Origin: Candidatus Nomurabacteria bacterium CG_4_10_14_0_2_um_filter_30_12
GTDB taxonomy: Bacteria; Patescibacteriota; Minisyncoccia; Phycocordibacterales; UBA9973
Direction: 5' to 3'
NCBI GenBank assembly: GCA_002792755.1
Contig: PFOY01000028.1
Location: 1-18,010 of the forward strand
DNA length: 18,010 nt
The notes below the pieces were generated by a model. The model saw only the letters and a program-made list of their open reading frames with translations. It had not been told where the DNA came from and made no database searches. A program made the position numbers and the translations under genes. Below are positions 1 to 6,493 of this stretch, in pieces (positions within the stretch are counted from its first letter, which is position 1; each line of letters begins with the position of its first letter).

Positions 1-112
1 TCTGCCAAGAGGACACCAAAGACATAGAATTAACAGGCTGAGAAAGGGTGTCTTTTACAGAATCCTTTGAGGTGTCTTTTAGGTTTTTATCTTCACCTAA
101 CATGTTGTCCAT
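1..112 (-). CDS. N-terminal fragment of an unidentified protein (runs off the left edge)
   Basis: An open frame starts at ATG 112-110 and stays open for 37 codons to the edge. The visible peptide begins MDNMLGEDKNLKDTSKDSVK and is polar, with a repeated KDT/KDS pattern. It has no signal peptide or membrane segment and I do not recognise it. The start is supported by a G-rich Shine-Dalgarno-like GGGGGTG at 125-119, six bases before the ATG, which is the best ribosome-binding site in the window. That site lies partly in a 16-bp hairpin (120-168). The gene is divergent from ftsK. The short visible length means a chance open frame cannot be excluded. Confidence 0.5.
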   Translation of the reverse strand, partial: MDNMLGEDKNLKDTSKDSVKDTLSQPVNSMSLVSSWQ

Positions 113-118
113 TATATA

Positions 119-168
119 CACCCCCACACCTATTTGCAAGTCCTTTAGAATAAAATAGGTGTGGGGGT
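119..168 (-). promoter_or_regulatory. 16-bp hairpin overlapping the ribosome-binding site of the left-edge gene
   Basis: Bases 120-135 (ACCCCCACACCTATTT) and 153-168 are perfect reverse complements with a 17-nt loop. On the minus-strand transcript the 3' arm ends in GGGGGTG (125-119), which can pair with the anti-Shine-Dalgarno if one G-U wobble is allowed, and the ATG follows six bases later. Folding would hide the ribosome-binding site. No U-run follows on either strand, so it is not a normal intrinsic terminator. Translational control is inferred; the palindrome is directly visible. Confidence 0.5.
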
Positions 169-173
169 ATAGG

Positions 174-204
174 ACAGAAAAAAAAGCAATAGCTTTTTTT
201 CTGT
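174..204. terminator. A/T-stem hairpin, possible weak bidirectional terminator
   Basis: ACAG followed by eight A and GC (174-187) faces GC, seven T and CTGT (192-204), with a four-base loop. On both strands it ends in a run of T, as intrinsic terminators do, but the stem has only a few G-C pairs. It lies between two divergent gene starts, so what it would terminate is unclear. It may be part of the leader of the left-edge gene. Confidence 0.3.
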
Positions 205-377
205 AGGCCTTAGGCATTAGGCTTTAGGCATTAGCTAAATAAATGCAAACATAAATCAATTCATTATCATTTTTTTCTTATTTTATAAAATTATATTTTT
301 AATCTTTTTATAAAATCTTTTTTTATTTCTAAATTTAAAAAAGCTAATGCCTAAAGCCTAGCGCCTAGTGCCTAGTG
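204..377. repeat. TAGGC-octamer inverted repeat upstream of ftsK
   Basis: The left arm (204-236) is a run of about 8-base units of the form TAGGCNTT ending in TTAGCT. The right arm (342-377) carries the complementary units. The core TAGGCTTTAGGCATTAGCT (218-236) is perfectly inverted at 342-360, a 19-bp match around a 105-nt A/T-rich middle in which I see no gene. A shorter, more degenerate version lies downstream of the ftsK unit at 2943-3019. The right arm ends just before the ftsK -10 element. The function is unknown. Confidence 0.7.
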
Positions 378-379
378 CG

Positions 380-398
380 TGCTAAAATATATTATATG
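380..398 (+). promoter_or_regulatory. ftsK extended -10 and probable leaderless start
   Basis: TGC-TAAAAT occupies 380-388 and is followed by seven bases and the ATG at 396. An extended -10 at this distance puts the expected transcription start at or next to the A of the ATG. No Shine-Dalgarno is present. No -35 is recognisable, because that region lies inside the TAGGC repeat. Confidence 0.5.
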
Positions 399-2609
399 GC
401 AAAAAATAATAAACAGAAAAACAATAAAGAAACTTCCAGTAAAAATTCTTATTCTGTTAGCAAATTAAAAACAGAAACGATGCACAGTATTTGGGCAATT
501 CTTTTTTTTGTTTTAGCAGTATTTCTTTTGATGTCGATGTTTGATAAAGCTGGAGTCGCAGGACAATTCTTTTATGAAATTCTAAATTATTTACTCGGTG
601 TCGGCTATATTCTTCTTCCCATCCTTTTCATATTACTTGGGTCATCATTTTTAAAATCAGAGACACCAAATATAGGACTTACTCGCGCATTGAGTGGAAG
701 TATGTTTTTACTTTCTAGTCTCGGTATGATAGACATCGTCTCTTTCGAACATGCTGGAGGATTCCTTGGAAGAATATTATCTACTCCGCTCGTATCACTT
801 TTTGATGTATATGCTAGTCTGATATTCCTCGGTGCGATATTGCTAATATCCATCCTCGTGATGTTTGATGTAAAATTAAATATAATTTCAACTTTTAAAA
901 ATTTATGGAGCTCTATAACAAGAAAGAAATCTACAGATGACACCCAAGAAGATTCTGCTAATAAATTAACAGCAACAGAAATGAAAGAAGTAGAGAAATC
1001 TTTACCTCTAGAAAATGAACAGGAAAGCGTAAAAGAGAAAATTAAAAAAGCTCTCGAGATAAAAAAGGATGAAGAAGAGGAAGATATGCCAATCAGAAAA
1101 AGAAAAGGTGGACTCATCTCTACTTACGTCCATCCCCCACTATCACTCTTGGAAGAGGATCAAGGTAAACCAAATACAGGAGACATAAAAGCAAATGCAA
1201 ACATCATCAAACGCACACTTGCAAACTTCGGCATAGAAGTAGAAATGGATGAGATAACAGTCGGACCCACCGTCACACGTTATGCATTGAAGCCAGCCGA
1301 AGGAGTGAAACTCTCTCGCATAGTAGGACTACAAAATGACTTAGCACTTTCTCTAGCTGCACACCCTATTCGTATAGAAGCTCCTATCCCTGGCAAATCA
1401 CTCGTAGGTATTGAGATACCTAATAAATCAAAATCAATAGTCGGACTCGCTACATTACTCTCAGATAGTAAATTCCAAAATTCTCCAAAACCTCTCACAA
1501 TAGCTCTCGGACGAGGAATCTCCGGAAAAGCTATGTTTGGAAACTTAGCAAAAATGCCACACGTATTAGTAGCAGGAACGACTGGCTCTGGAAAATCTGT
1601 GACAATACATTCCATCATTACTTCCCTATTATATAGAAACGGACCAGATGACCTGAAACTCATATTGATAGATCCAAAACGAGTAGAGCTAACACTCTAC
1701 AACAACATTCCACACCTACTCACACCAGTCATAACTGAAGCAAAAAAGACAATATTGGCATTAAAATGGGCTGCAAAAGAAATGGATCGCCGTTATGATA
1801 TACTCGAAGCAGAATCTGTGCGAGATATCGAATCTTATCACACCAATGTATTTGGCAAGAATCCAAAAAAGACGAAAACAGACAGCGAAGGTGTCAAAAC
1901 AGAAATCGATGCTGATCGTCTACCTTATATAGTCATCGTAATAGACGAATTAGCAGATATTATGAGTTCTTATCCAAGAGAATTAGAATCCGCAATCGTC
2001 CGTCTAGCACAAATGTCTCGAGCTGTAGGAATACATTTAATCTTATCTACACAACGTCCTGAGGTAAATATCATTACTGGACTCATCAAAGCAAACATCC
2101 CTGCTCGTGTAGCATTGAAAGTGTCTTCACAAATAGATTCACGTACTATACTCGATGCAGGTGGAGCAGAAAAACTTTTAGGTGCTGGTGATATGCTATA
2201 TTCTTCTGGAGAAGCTCAACCAGAACGTTTACAAAGTGCATTTATATCAGAAACAGAAGTCAAAAAAGTTGTAAAATATTTAGTAGATACATATAAAGAT
2301 GAATTAACAGATGAAATATCATTGACGACAGGCTCTATCTCGGCAGATAAAAGTATTTTCGAAAGTACATTAGATAACAAAGAAGAGGGAGAAGATGAGA
2401 TGTATGAAGAAGCAAGACAATGCGTGATAGAAGCTGGAAAAGCTTCTACTTCATATCTTCAAAGAAAATTGAAACTTGGATATGCTCGTGCTGCACGACT
2501 CATGGATACACTCGAAGAACGTGGAGTAATAAGTGCTGGTGATGGAGCAAAACCAAGAGAGATATTAGAAAAGATAAATCATGATGAAAATGGAAACAAC
2601 TTGGTCTAG
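396..2609 (+). CDS. ftsK: FtsK/SpoIIIE-type DNA translocase
   Basis: This is a septum-anchored, ATP-driven DNA pump that clears and sorts chromosome ends at division. The 737-aa protein has about four hydrophobic N-terminal segments (roughly residues 31-160), then a short charged linker (about 180-240, KEEEED-rich), then the FtsK beta/alpha motor. Walker A GTTGSGKS is at 394-401, an IDPKRVEL motif at about 425-432, and Walker B IVIDE at 514-518. The C-terminus is a winged-helix gamma domain (about residues 665-725, with the YLQRKLKLGYARAARLMD type motif), which in known FtsK proteins reads KOPS-like sites. The linker is short compared with the E. coli protein and closer to SpoIIIE-type proteins. 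I chose ATG 396 over the in-frame GTG at 375, because the longer form would run over the -10 element. Confidence 0.95.
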   Translation: MAKNNKQKNNKETSSKNSYSVSKLKTETMHSIWAILFFVLAVFLLMSMFDKAGVAGQFFYEILNYLLGVGYILLPILFILLGSSFLKSETPNIGLTRALSGSMFLLSSLGMIDIVSFEHAGGFLGRILSTPLVSLFDVYASLIFLGAILLISILVMFDVKLNIISTFKNLWSSITRKKSTDDTQEDSANKLTATEMKEVEKSLPLENEQESVKEKIKKALEIKKDEEEEDMPIRKRKGGLISTYVHPPLSLLEEDQGKPNTGDIKANANIIKRTLANFGIEVEMDEITVGPTVTRYALKPAEGVKLSRIVGLQNDLALSLAAHPIRIEAPIPGKSLVGIEIPNKSKSIVGLATLLSDSKFQNSPKPLTIALGRGISGKAMFGNLAKMPHVLVAGTTGSGKSVTIHSIITSLLYRNGPDDLKLILIDPKRVELTLYNNIPHLLTPVITEAKKTILALKWAAKEMDRRYDILEAESVRDIESYHTNVFGKNPKKTKTDSEGVKTEIDADRLPYIVIVIDELADIMSSYPRELESAIVRLAQMSRAVGIHLILSTQRPEVNIITGLIKANIPARVALKVSSQIDSRTILDAGGAEKLLGAGDMLYSSGEAQPERLQSAFISETEVKKVVKYLVDTYKDELTDEISLTTGSISADKSIFESTLDNKEEGEDEMYEEARQCVIEAGKASTSYLQRKLKLGYARAARLMDTLEERGVISAGDGAKPREILEKINHDENGNNLV

Positions 2610-2940
2610 TAAAAAAATAATAAAAATAAGTTCTATTTTTATTCTTTCACTTTTTATTATTGTTTTTGGTTTTTTTACATCAAAAAATGTGATATTTGGT
2701 GTAAAAATAAAAAATGTAAATATCATAGATGGGACAAAGGTCGCAAATAATATTATAGAAATAACAGGAAATGCTAAAAATGCCGTCAATCTAACATTAA
2801 ATGATCGCCCTATTTCAATAGATAGAAAAGGAAATTTTGATGAAACTGTAGCTTTACTTTCTGGATATAATATAATAAACATAAAAGCAAAAGACGAATT
2901 TGGAAATAATGATGAGAAAAATTATAAATTAATATATTAA
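2581..2940 (+). CDS. Small membrane-anchored protein with an Ig-like (glucodextranase B type) domain
   Basis: This 119-aa protein overlaps the end of ftsK by 29 bases, suggesting translational coupling. It has a short basic N-terminus, one hydrophobic segment at about residues 12-33 (signal anchor or signal peptide, no lipobox seen), then an extracytoplasmic domain of about 85 residues. The domain is beta-rich, with N-x-L-T-L-N-D-R-P-I and G-N-F-D-E-T patterns and an ending in K-D-E-F-G-N-N. This resembles bacterial Ig-like domains of the glucodextranase B type found as small exported proteins. Three in-frame ATGs (2581, 2584, 2590) are possible starts. The family call is from pattern only; the role is unknown, and placement next to ftsK suggests an envelope function. 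Confidence 0.7.
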   Translation: MMKMETTWSSKKIIKISSIFILSLFIIVFGFFTSKNVIFGVKIKNVNIIDGTKVANNIIEITGNAKNAVNLTLNDRPISIDRKGNFDETVALLSGYNIINIKAKDEFGNNDEKNYKLIY

Positions 2941-2942
2941 TA

Positions 2943-3026
2943 TAGGCACTAGGCTCTAGATATTAGGCATTAGCTAAATTAAAAAAAGCTAGCGTCCAAA
3001 GCCTAATACCTAAAACCTAATTTTTT
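2943..3026. repeat. TAGGC-octamer palindromic repeat downstream of the ftsK unit, possible terminator
   Basis: The left arm (2943-2975) and right arm (2987-3019) carry the same TAGGC/GCCTA units as the repeat upstream of ftsK. TATTAGGC (2961-2968) pairs with GCCTAATA (3001-3008), and AGCT is present in both inner ends. The right arm runs into six T (3021-3026), so on the plus-strand RNA it could act as a terminator for ftsK and the small gene. Compared with 204-377 it looks like the same element with the roughly 100-nt middle removed. Confidence 0.55.
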
Positions 3027-3031
3027 ATGCA

Positions 3032-3151
3032 ATCCCGTTAGAAGCCGCGGTCACGGTAAAATGGGAAGTGAGAGAAATATTATTAAATTTAATTTAGTGG
3101 GAAGGTTTTATTTTTTGAAAAATAAGACCGCAACCTGCTTCTAAACGGGAT
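3032..3151 (+). repeat. 120-bp element with inverted-repeat ends supplying the recA start
   Basis: The ends are ATCCCGTTAGAAGC (3032-3045) and GCTTCTAAACGGGAT (3137-3151), inverted copies with one extra A. The last AT is the start of the recA ATG (3150-3152). An element of exactly the same length lies before ssb (5754-5873), with the first 23 bases identical and a shared core around AAATATTAT and TAATTTAGTGGG. The end next to the gene carries GACCGCAACCTGC in place of the CGCGGTCAC of the other end, so the element is directional. Both copies face their genes the same way. The core TATTAT could be a -10. Confidence 0.75.
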
Positions 3152-4196
3152 GCAAAAGAAAAAAGCAAAAAAAGAAGATAAGACAATAGGAATATCTATG
3201 ATCGATGATACAGTGAGAGCAATACAAGCTAAATTTGGAGAAGGTTCTATTATGAAACTTGGTGACTCACCTAAAGTAGATGTGAATACAATACCTACAG
3301 GCTCTATCGGGCTCGATATGGCACTCGGTGTCGGAGGAATACCTCGTGGAAGAATCATTGAGATATTTGGACCAGAATCTTCTGGAAAAACTACCCTTTC
3401 ACTTCACATAGTAGCTGAAGCACAAAAGCTCGGTGGAGTATGTGCTTATATAGATGCTGAGCATGCAATGGATCCTGATTATACTAAGAAACTTGGAGTT
3501 AATATTGATAATTTATTAATTTCACAACCAGATACAGGAGAACAGGCTCTTGAAATAGTAGAGTCTCTCGTACGAACTGGGAAAATTGATGTCATCGTTA
3601 TAGATTCTGTAGCTGCACTCACACCAAAAGATGAAATAGAGGGAGATATGGGAGCTTATCACGTAGGAAAACAAGCAAGACTAATGTCTCAAGCACTTCG
3701 CAAACTCACAGCTATAGTAGCTAGAAGTAAAACTGTCGTTATTTTCATAAATCAAATAAGAATGCAAATAGGGGTAATGTTTGGTAATCCTGAAACGACG
3801 ACAGGAGGAAAAGCACTCAAATTCTATACTTCTGTAAGACTTGATATAAGAAAAATTGCACAAATTAAAAAAGGTGAAGAAATAGTAGGGAGTCGTACAC
3901 GCGTAAAAGTAGTAAAAAATAAAGTAGCTGCACCATTTAAACAGACAGAATTTGATATTATTTATAATGAAGGAATTTCTAAAGAGGGTGAAATAATAGC
4001 ATTAGGAGAGAAATTTAAAATTGTAGAAAAAACTGGGAATTCATATTTTTATCTGCCCACAGTAAAAGATACGGCAACAGAGAAAATAAAATTGGGTGTG
4101 GGATATGACAGTACTCGTATGTTCTTAAAAGAAAATAAAAAAATAGCTGAACAAATTCTAAAAGAAATTCGTAAGAAATTTGTAGAGCAAGTCTAA
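3150..4196 (+). CDS. recA: RecA recombinase
   Basis: This ATP-dependent strand-exchange protein is the central enzyme of homologous recombination and repair. It has 348 residues, the normal bacterial length. Walker A GPESSGKT is at 74-81, Walker B VIVID at 148-152, the DNA-binding loop 1 region EGDMGAYHVGKQARLMSQ at about 164-181, and loop 2 with FGNPETTTGGKALKFY at about 211-226. The conserved KVVKNKVAAPFK follows at 253-264. The C-terminal domain is present, but the acidic tail of E. coli RecA is missing and the protein ends basic (RKKFVEQV). The start codon sits at the right edge of the inverted-repeat element, with no Shine-Dalgarno at normal spacing. No SOS box is evident. It is followed by 238 bases before efp. 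Confidence 0.98.
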   Translation: MQKKKAKKEDKTIGISMIDDTVRAIQAKFGEGSIMKLGDSPKVDVNTIPTGSIGLDMALGVGGIPRGRIIEIFGPESSGKTTLSLHIVAEAQKLGGVCAYIDAEHAMDPDYTKKLGVNIDNLLISQPDTGEQALEIVESLVRTGKIDVIVIDSVAALTPKDEIEGDMGAYHVGKQARLMSQALRKLTAIVARSKTVVIFINQIRMQIGVMFGNPETTTGGKALKFYTSVRLDIRKIAQIKKGEEIVGSRTRVKVVKNKVAAPFKQTEFDIIYNEGISKEGEIIALGEKFKIVEKTGNSYFYLPTVKDTATEKIKLGVGYDSTRMFLKENKKIAEQILKEIRKKFVEQV

Positions 4197-4400
4197 ATTA
4201 AAAACTCTTACTTGGTATACTTTTAAAAAATTCATTCAAAATTTCCAACAAGAATCAATTTTTATAAAGCAATCTATATAGCGAAGCTTCGCTAGCGAAC
4301 TGCTCGTCGTTCAAGTAAATAATAAATAGAATACTATTTTTATTTTCTAAACTCCTGCACAAGGCTTTCTAAAAACTATTCTTATTGGAAATTAGAAAAT
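4197..4400. repeat. recA-efp intergenic region with two palindromic structures
   Basis: AATTTCCAACAAGAAT (4240-4255) is inverted at 4378-4393 with one mismatch, 122 bases apart. Between them lies the perfect 16-base palindrome TAGCGAAGCTTCGCTA (4279-4294), followed by a small GAAC/GTTC hairpin. No open frame or clear terminator with a T-run was found. The outer pair resembles the long inverted repeats before ftsK, recA and ssb in layout but not in sequence. Confidence 0.45.
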
Positions 4401-4437
4401 TTGATTTTATAAAAAATTCTGTTAGTATAAATTTATG
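4401..4437 (+). promoter_or_regulatory. efp promoter with probable leaderless start
   Basis: TTGATT (4401-4406) is a good -35. A 16-base spacer ends in TGT, followed by -10 TAGTAT (4423-4428), six bases, and ATG at 4435. The extended -10 and spacing place transcription start at the ATG itself. No Shine-Dalgarno is present. Confidence 0.6.
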
Positions 4438-5013
4438 TCACAATTACAATATAGCGAAATAAAAGAAAAAAAAATAATTATTTATAGTGGTGAGCCTTGT
4501 GAAGTAATTGATTCACACGTCGCACGAACACAACAAAGAAAACCTCAAAATCAGGTAAAACTAAGAAGTTTGATAACTGGCAAAACTATCTCAGCTACTT
4601 TTCATGTTTCTGATTCGGCAATTGAAGCAGATATAGAAAAAAGAGATGTTAAATTTCTTTATCAAAATAAAGGTCAATACTGGTTTTGTAATCCAGATGA
4701 TCCTAAAAATAGATTTGAGTTAGATTCATCTCTCATTGGTGATTCTGGAAAATTCTTTAAAGAAAATGGTTTAGTCACTTCCTTAGTCTGGGATGATGAT
4801 GATGAAGAAAAAATAATAAAAATAACTCTTCCTATAAAAATGGAATTTAAAGTAAAAGAAGCTCCACCTGCTGTGCGTGGAGATACTTCTAAAAGTGGTA
4901 ACAAAATAATCACACTAGAAAACGGAACGACAATAAGTGCTCCAATGTTTATAGAAGAAGGAGATGTCATACGTCTAAACACAGAAACTGGATTATATGT
5001 GGAAAGAGTATAA
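4435..5013 (+). CDS. efp: Elongation factor P (EF-P family)
   Basis: EF-P binds between the P and E sites of the ribosome and relieves stalling at proline runs. The 192-aa length fits the three-domain family: an N-terminal KOW-like domain (about 1-65), a central OB domain (about 66-130) and a C-terminal OB domain (about 131-192). The C-terminal signature is present in the GDTSKSGNKIITLENG and PMFIEEGDVIRLNTETGLY regions. The domain I tip, normally PGKG with a modified lysine, reads TQQRKPQNQ at residues 32-40, so the usual glycines are missing and R35/K36 occupy the tip. It has its own promoter and ends before a shared terminator. Confidence 0.93.
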   Translation: MSQLQYSEIKEKKIIIYSGEPCEVIDSHVARTQQRKPQNQVKLRSLITGKTISATFHVSDSAIEADIEKRDVKFLYQNKGQYWFCNPDDPKNRFELDSSLIGDSGKFFKENGLVTSLVWDDDDEEKIIKITLPIKMEFKVKEAPPAVRGDTSKSGNKIITLENGTTISAPMFIEEGDVIRLNTETGLYVERV

Positions 5014-5021
5014 ATTTAATT

Positions 5022-5052
5022 AAAAAACCCAACGCCAGGCGTTGGGTTTTTT
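5022..5052. terminator. Bidirectional intrinsic terminator between efp and rpsR
   Basis: Six A, CCCAACG (5028-5034), a five-base loop, CGTTGGG (5040-5046) and six T. The symmetry gives a G/C-rich stem followed by a U-run on both strands. It therefore ends efp (+) and the rpsF-ssb-rpsR operon (-), which converge here. Confidence 0.93.
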
Positions 5053-5063
5053 AATATTTTAAT

Positions 5064-5264
5064 TTACTTAGCAACGAAAGGTAATAGACCTAAAAATCTA
5101 GCATTCTTAATAGCATTAGATAGTGCACGTTGATTCTTAGCTGTTACTCCAGTACGTTTATGATTCATAATCTTACCATTAAGATTTAAAAATTTTCTTA
5201 AAATTTCTATATCCTTGTAGTCTATATGTTTTATATTGTTTGCTGAAAAATAATCTTGTTTCAT
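5064..5264 (-). CDS. rpsR: 30S ribosomal protein S18
   Basis: S18 pairs with S6 on the platform of the small subunit. The protein has 66 residues, slightly short for the family because of a trimmed N-terminus. The family core is clear: IDYKDIEILRKFLNLNGKI (about 14-32), then the basic KRTGVTAKNQRALSNAIKNARFLGLLPF. It is the last gene of the rpsF-ssb-rpsR operon, 35 A/T-rich bases after ssb, and ends at the shared terminator. It has neither a Shine-Dalgarno nor the -10 pattern, consistent with an internal operon position. Confidence 0.95.
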   Translation of the reverse strand: MKQDYFSANNIKHIDYKDIEILRKFLNLNGKIMNHKRTGVTAKNQRALSNAIKNARFLGLLPFVAK

Positions 5265-5299
5265 AATTTATAATTCGTAATTATTAATTCATAATTGTT

Positions 5300-5755
5300 T
5301 TAGAACGGTATATCTTCTGGATTGATATCTTCCTCAGGATATTCTATAGTATCAATTTCTTCTTTTTCTTTTGTATCTGCTGCTTTTAGAGAACCAGTAC
5401 TTGGTATAGATGCTCCAGAATTTCCACCTTTAGGACCAAATTGTGTACGATCTGCAACTATTTCTGTACGATATTTTTTTTCTCCACTTGTTTTATCTTC
5501 CCAACTTCTTGTCTGCATTCTACCTTCAACCAAAATAGAACTTCCCTTTTTCATATATTGAGCTACTGTCTCTGCTTGTCGTCCGAATACTACAACATTA
5601 TGATAATCTGTAGATTCTTGACGTGCATCATTTTTATCTTTCCAAACACGATTTGTCGCAAGAGAGAATGAACAAACTTTTATTCCTGAAGGAAGAGAAC
5701 GAATCTCTGGATCACGAGTTAAATTTCCTATTACAATTGCTTTATTTAGATACAT
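5300..5755 (-). CDS. ssb: Single-stranded DNA-binding protein
   Basis: SSB coats single-stranded DNA and recruits replication and repair proteins. The 151-aa protein has an OB fold in the first ~105 residues (MYLNKAIVIGNLTRDPEIR start, then WEDKTSGEKKYRTEIVAD), a linker, and an acidic tail ending EDINPEDIPF, the partner-docking tip of bacterial SSBs. It lies between rpsF and rpsR in the classic order. Its ATG sits at the edge of a 120-bp inverted-repeat element that separates it from rpsF, the same arrangement as at recA. Confidence 0.96.
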   Translation of the reverse strand: MYLNKAIVIGNLTRDPEIRSLPSGIKVCSFSLATNRVWKDKNDARQESTDYHNVVVFGRQAETVAQYMKKGSSILVEGRMQTRSWEDKTSGEKKYRTEIVADRTQFGPKGGNSGASIPSTGSLKAADTKEKEEIDTIEYPEEDINPEDIPF

Positions 5756-5873
5756 CCCGTTAGAAGCAGGTCGCGGTCTTAATTTTTTTATATAAGAAAC
5801 GCCCCCACTAAATTAGTATTTATAATATTTTATATATCCAGTTGTCAGCTGTGACCGCGGCTTCTAACGGGAT
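5754..5873 (-). repeat. 120-bp element with inverted-repeat ends supplying the ssb start
   Basis: ATCCCGTTAGAAGC (5754-5767) is perfectly inverted at 5860-5873. Read toward ssb, the first 23 bases equal those of the recA copy. The core shares AAATATTAT and TAATTTAGTGGG, and the gene-side end has AAGACCGCGACCTGC before CTTCTAACGGGAT. The final AT begins the ssb ATG (5755-5753). It occupies most of the rpsF-ssb gap and could give ssb its own expression signal inside the operon, or only form an RNA hairpin. Confidence 0.75.
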
Positions 5874-5900
5874 ACATAGTTTTAATTGTTAAACTAATAA

Positions 5901-6386
5901 TTATGCCGCAACCATAGCCTCTATCTCTTTATCTATTTCTTCTTTATTTATAGACACAACTTCTTCATTTTCACCATCCTTTTTTGTAGATGTCTTTCTT
6001 TTAAAATCTTTATGTATAAATCTCTTTGCTGCAATAGTATTCTCCTTGACTGTTTTAAGTATTAAGAATCTAATGAAATTAGGATCCAAGTCAACTTTTT
6101 TCTTTAATTCTAATATCTTGTCGCTACCCATTTCAAACTTAACCCAACCAAAATATGCTGTATCAAATCTATTTCGTACATTTTGTGTAACTTTAAGCAT
6201 TTGATAAGCAAGAAAAATCATCTTAGGCATTTCATCTGAGATTATTTCCCCACCCAAGCTAGTAATAAGCTCTTTTAAATTACCATAAACTACTGGCACA
6301 TTTTCTTCTCCTATAGTAGGTATCAAAAGATAACCAAGCTCATAAACTCGAGAATTTACTTCTACTTCTTCGTCATTATTTTTCAT
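5901..6386 (-). CDS. rpsF: 30S ribosomal protein S6
   Basis: S6 forms the platform heterodimer with S18. The core ferredoxin-like fold spans about residues 14-125, with YELGYLLIPTIGEENVP at the start, GGEIISDEMPKM in the middle, and the FDTAYFGWVKFEMGSDKILELKK and NFIRFLILKT strand-helix-strand region. At 161 residues it exceeds the usual ~95-135, having an acidic N-terminal extension and a charged C-terminal tail of about 35 residues. It heads the rpsF-ssb-rpsR operon and has a structured leader upstream. The assignment rests on both sequence and gene order. Confidence 0.92.
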   Translation of the reverse strand: MKNNDEEVEVNSRVYELGYLLIPTIGEENVPVVYGNLKELITSLGGEIISDEMPKMIFLAYQMLKVTQNVRNRFDTAYFGWVKFEMGSDKILELKKKVDLDPNFIRFLILKTVKENTIAAKRFIHKDFKRKTSTKKDGENEEVVSINKEEIDKEIEAMVAA

Positions 6387-6418
6387 TTATATAACTCTAG
6401 ATTAATTATTTTTAATAA

Positions 6419-6469
6419 ATCTCACTATGGACCTTTGTGTTCCGACTTCAAGACCGGAACAAGTGAGAT
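6419..6469 (-). promoter_or_regulatory. Structured rpsF leader, candidate S6:S18 autoregulatory RNA
   Basis: On the minus strand an outer stem ATCTCACT/AGTGAGAT (6469-6462 with 6426-6419) encloses an inner stem TGTTCCG/CGGAACA with a ten-base loop. An unpaired stretch CAAAGGTCCAT lies only on the 3' side. S6:S18 leader RNAs are known to be a hairpin with a 3'-side bulge, normally containing CCG. Here the position and shape agree, but a CCG in the bulge is not obvious. A TATATA-type -10 at 6474-6469 would start the RNA near the outer stem. There is no T-run, so it is not a terminator. Confidence 0.5.
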
Positions 6470-6493
6470 ATATACACAATAGCAATTTTATTC

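Noticed and set aside
120..168. Intrinsic terminator at the 16-bp hairpin
   Set aside because: Neither strand has a T-run after the stem; the overlap with a ribosome-binding site explains it better.
375..395. GTG start seven codons upstream for ftsK
   Set aside because: The extra codons overlap the extended -10 element and the repeat end; the ATG at 396 fits the start pattern of the other genes.
605..1117. 170-aa minus-strand open frame inside ftsK
   Set aside because: It is antisense to a well-conserved gene and its serine/phenylalanine-rich product is typical of a shadow frame.
5322..5671. Plus-strand open frames over ssb
   Set aside because: They are antisense to a clear SSB gene and show no start signals or family resemblance.
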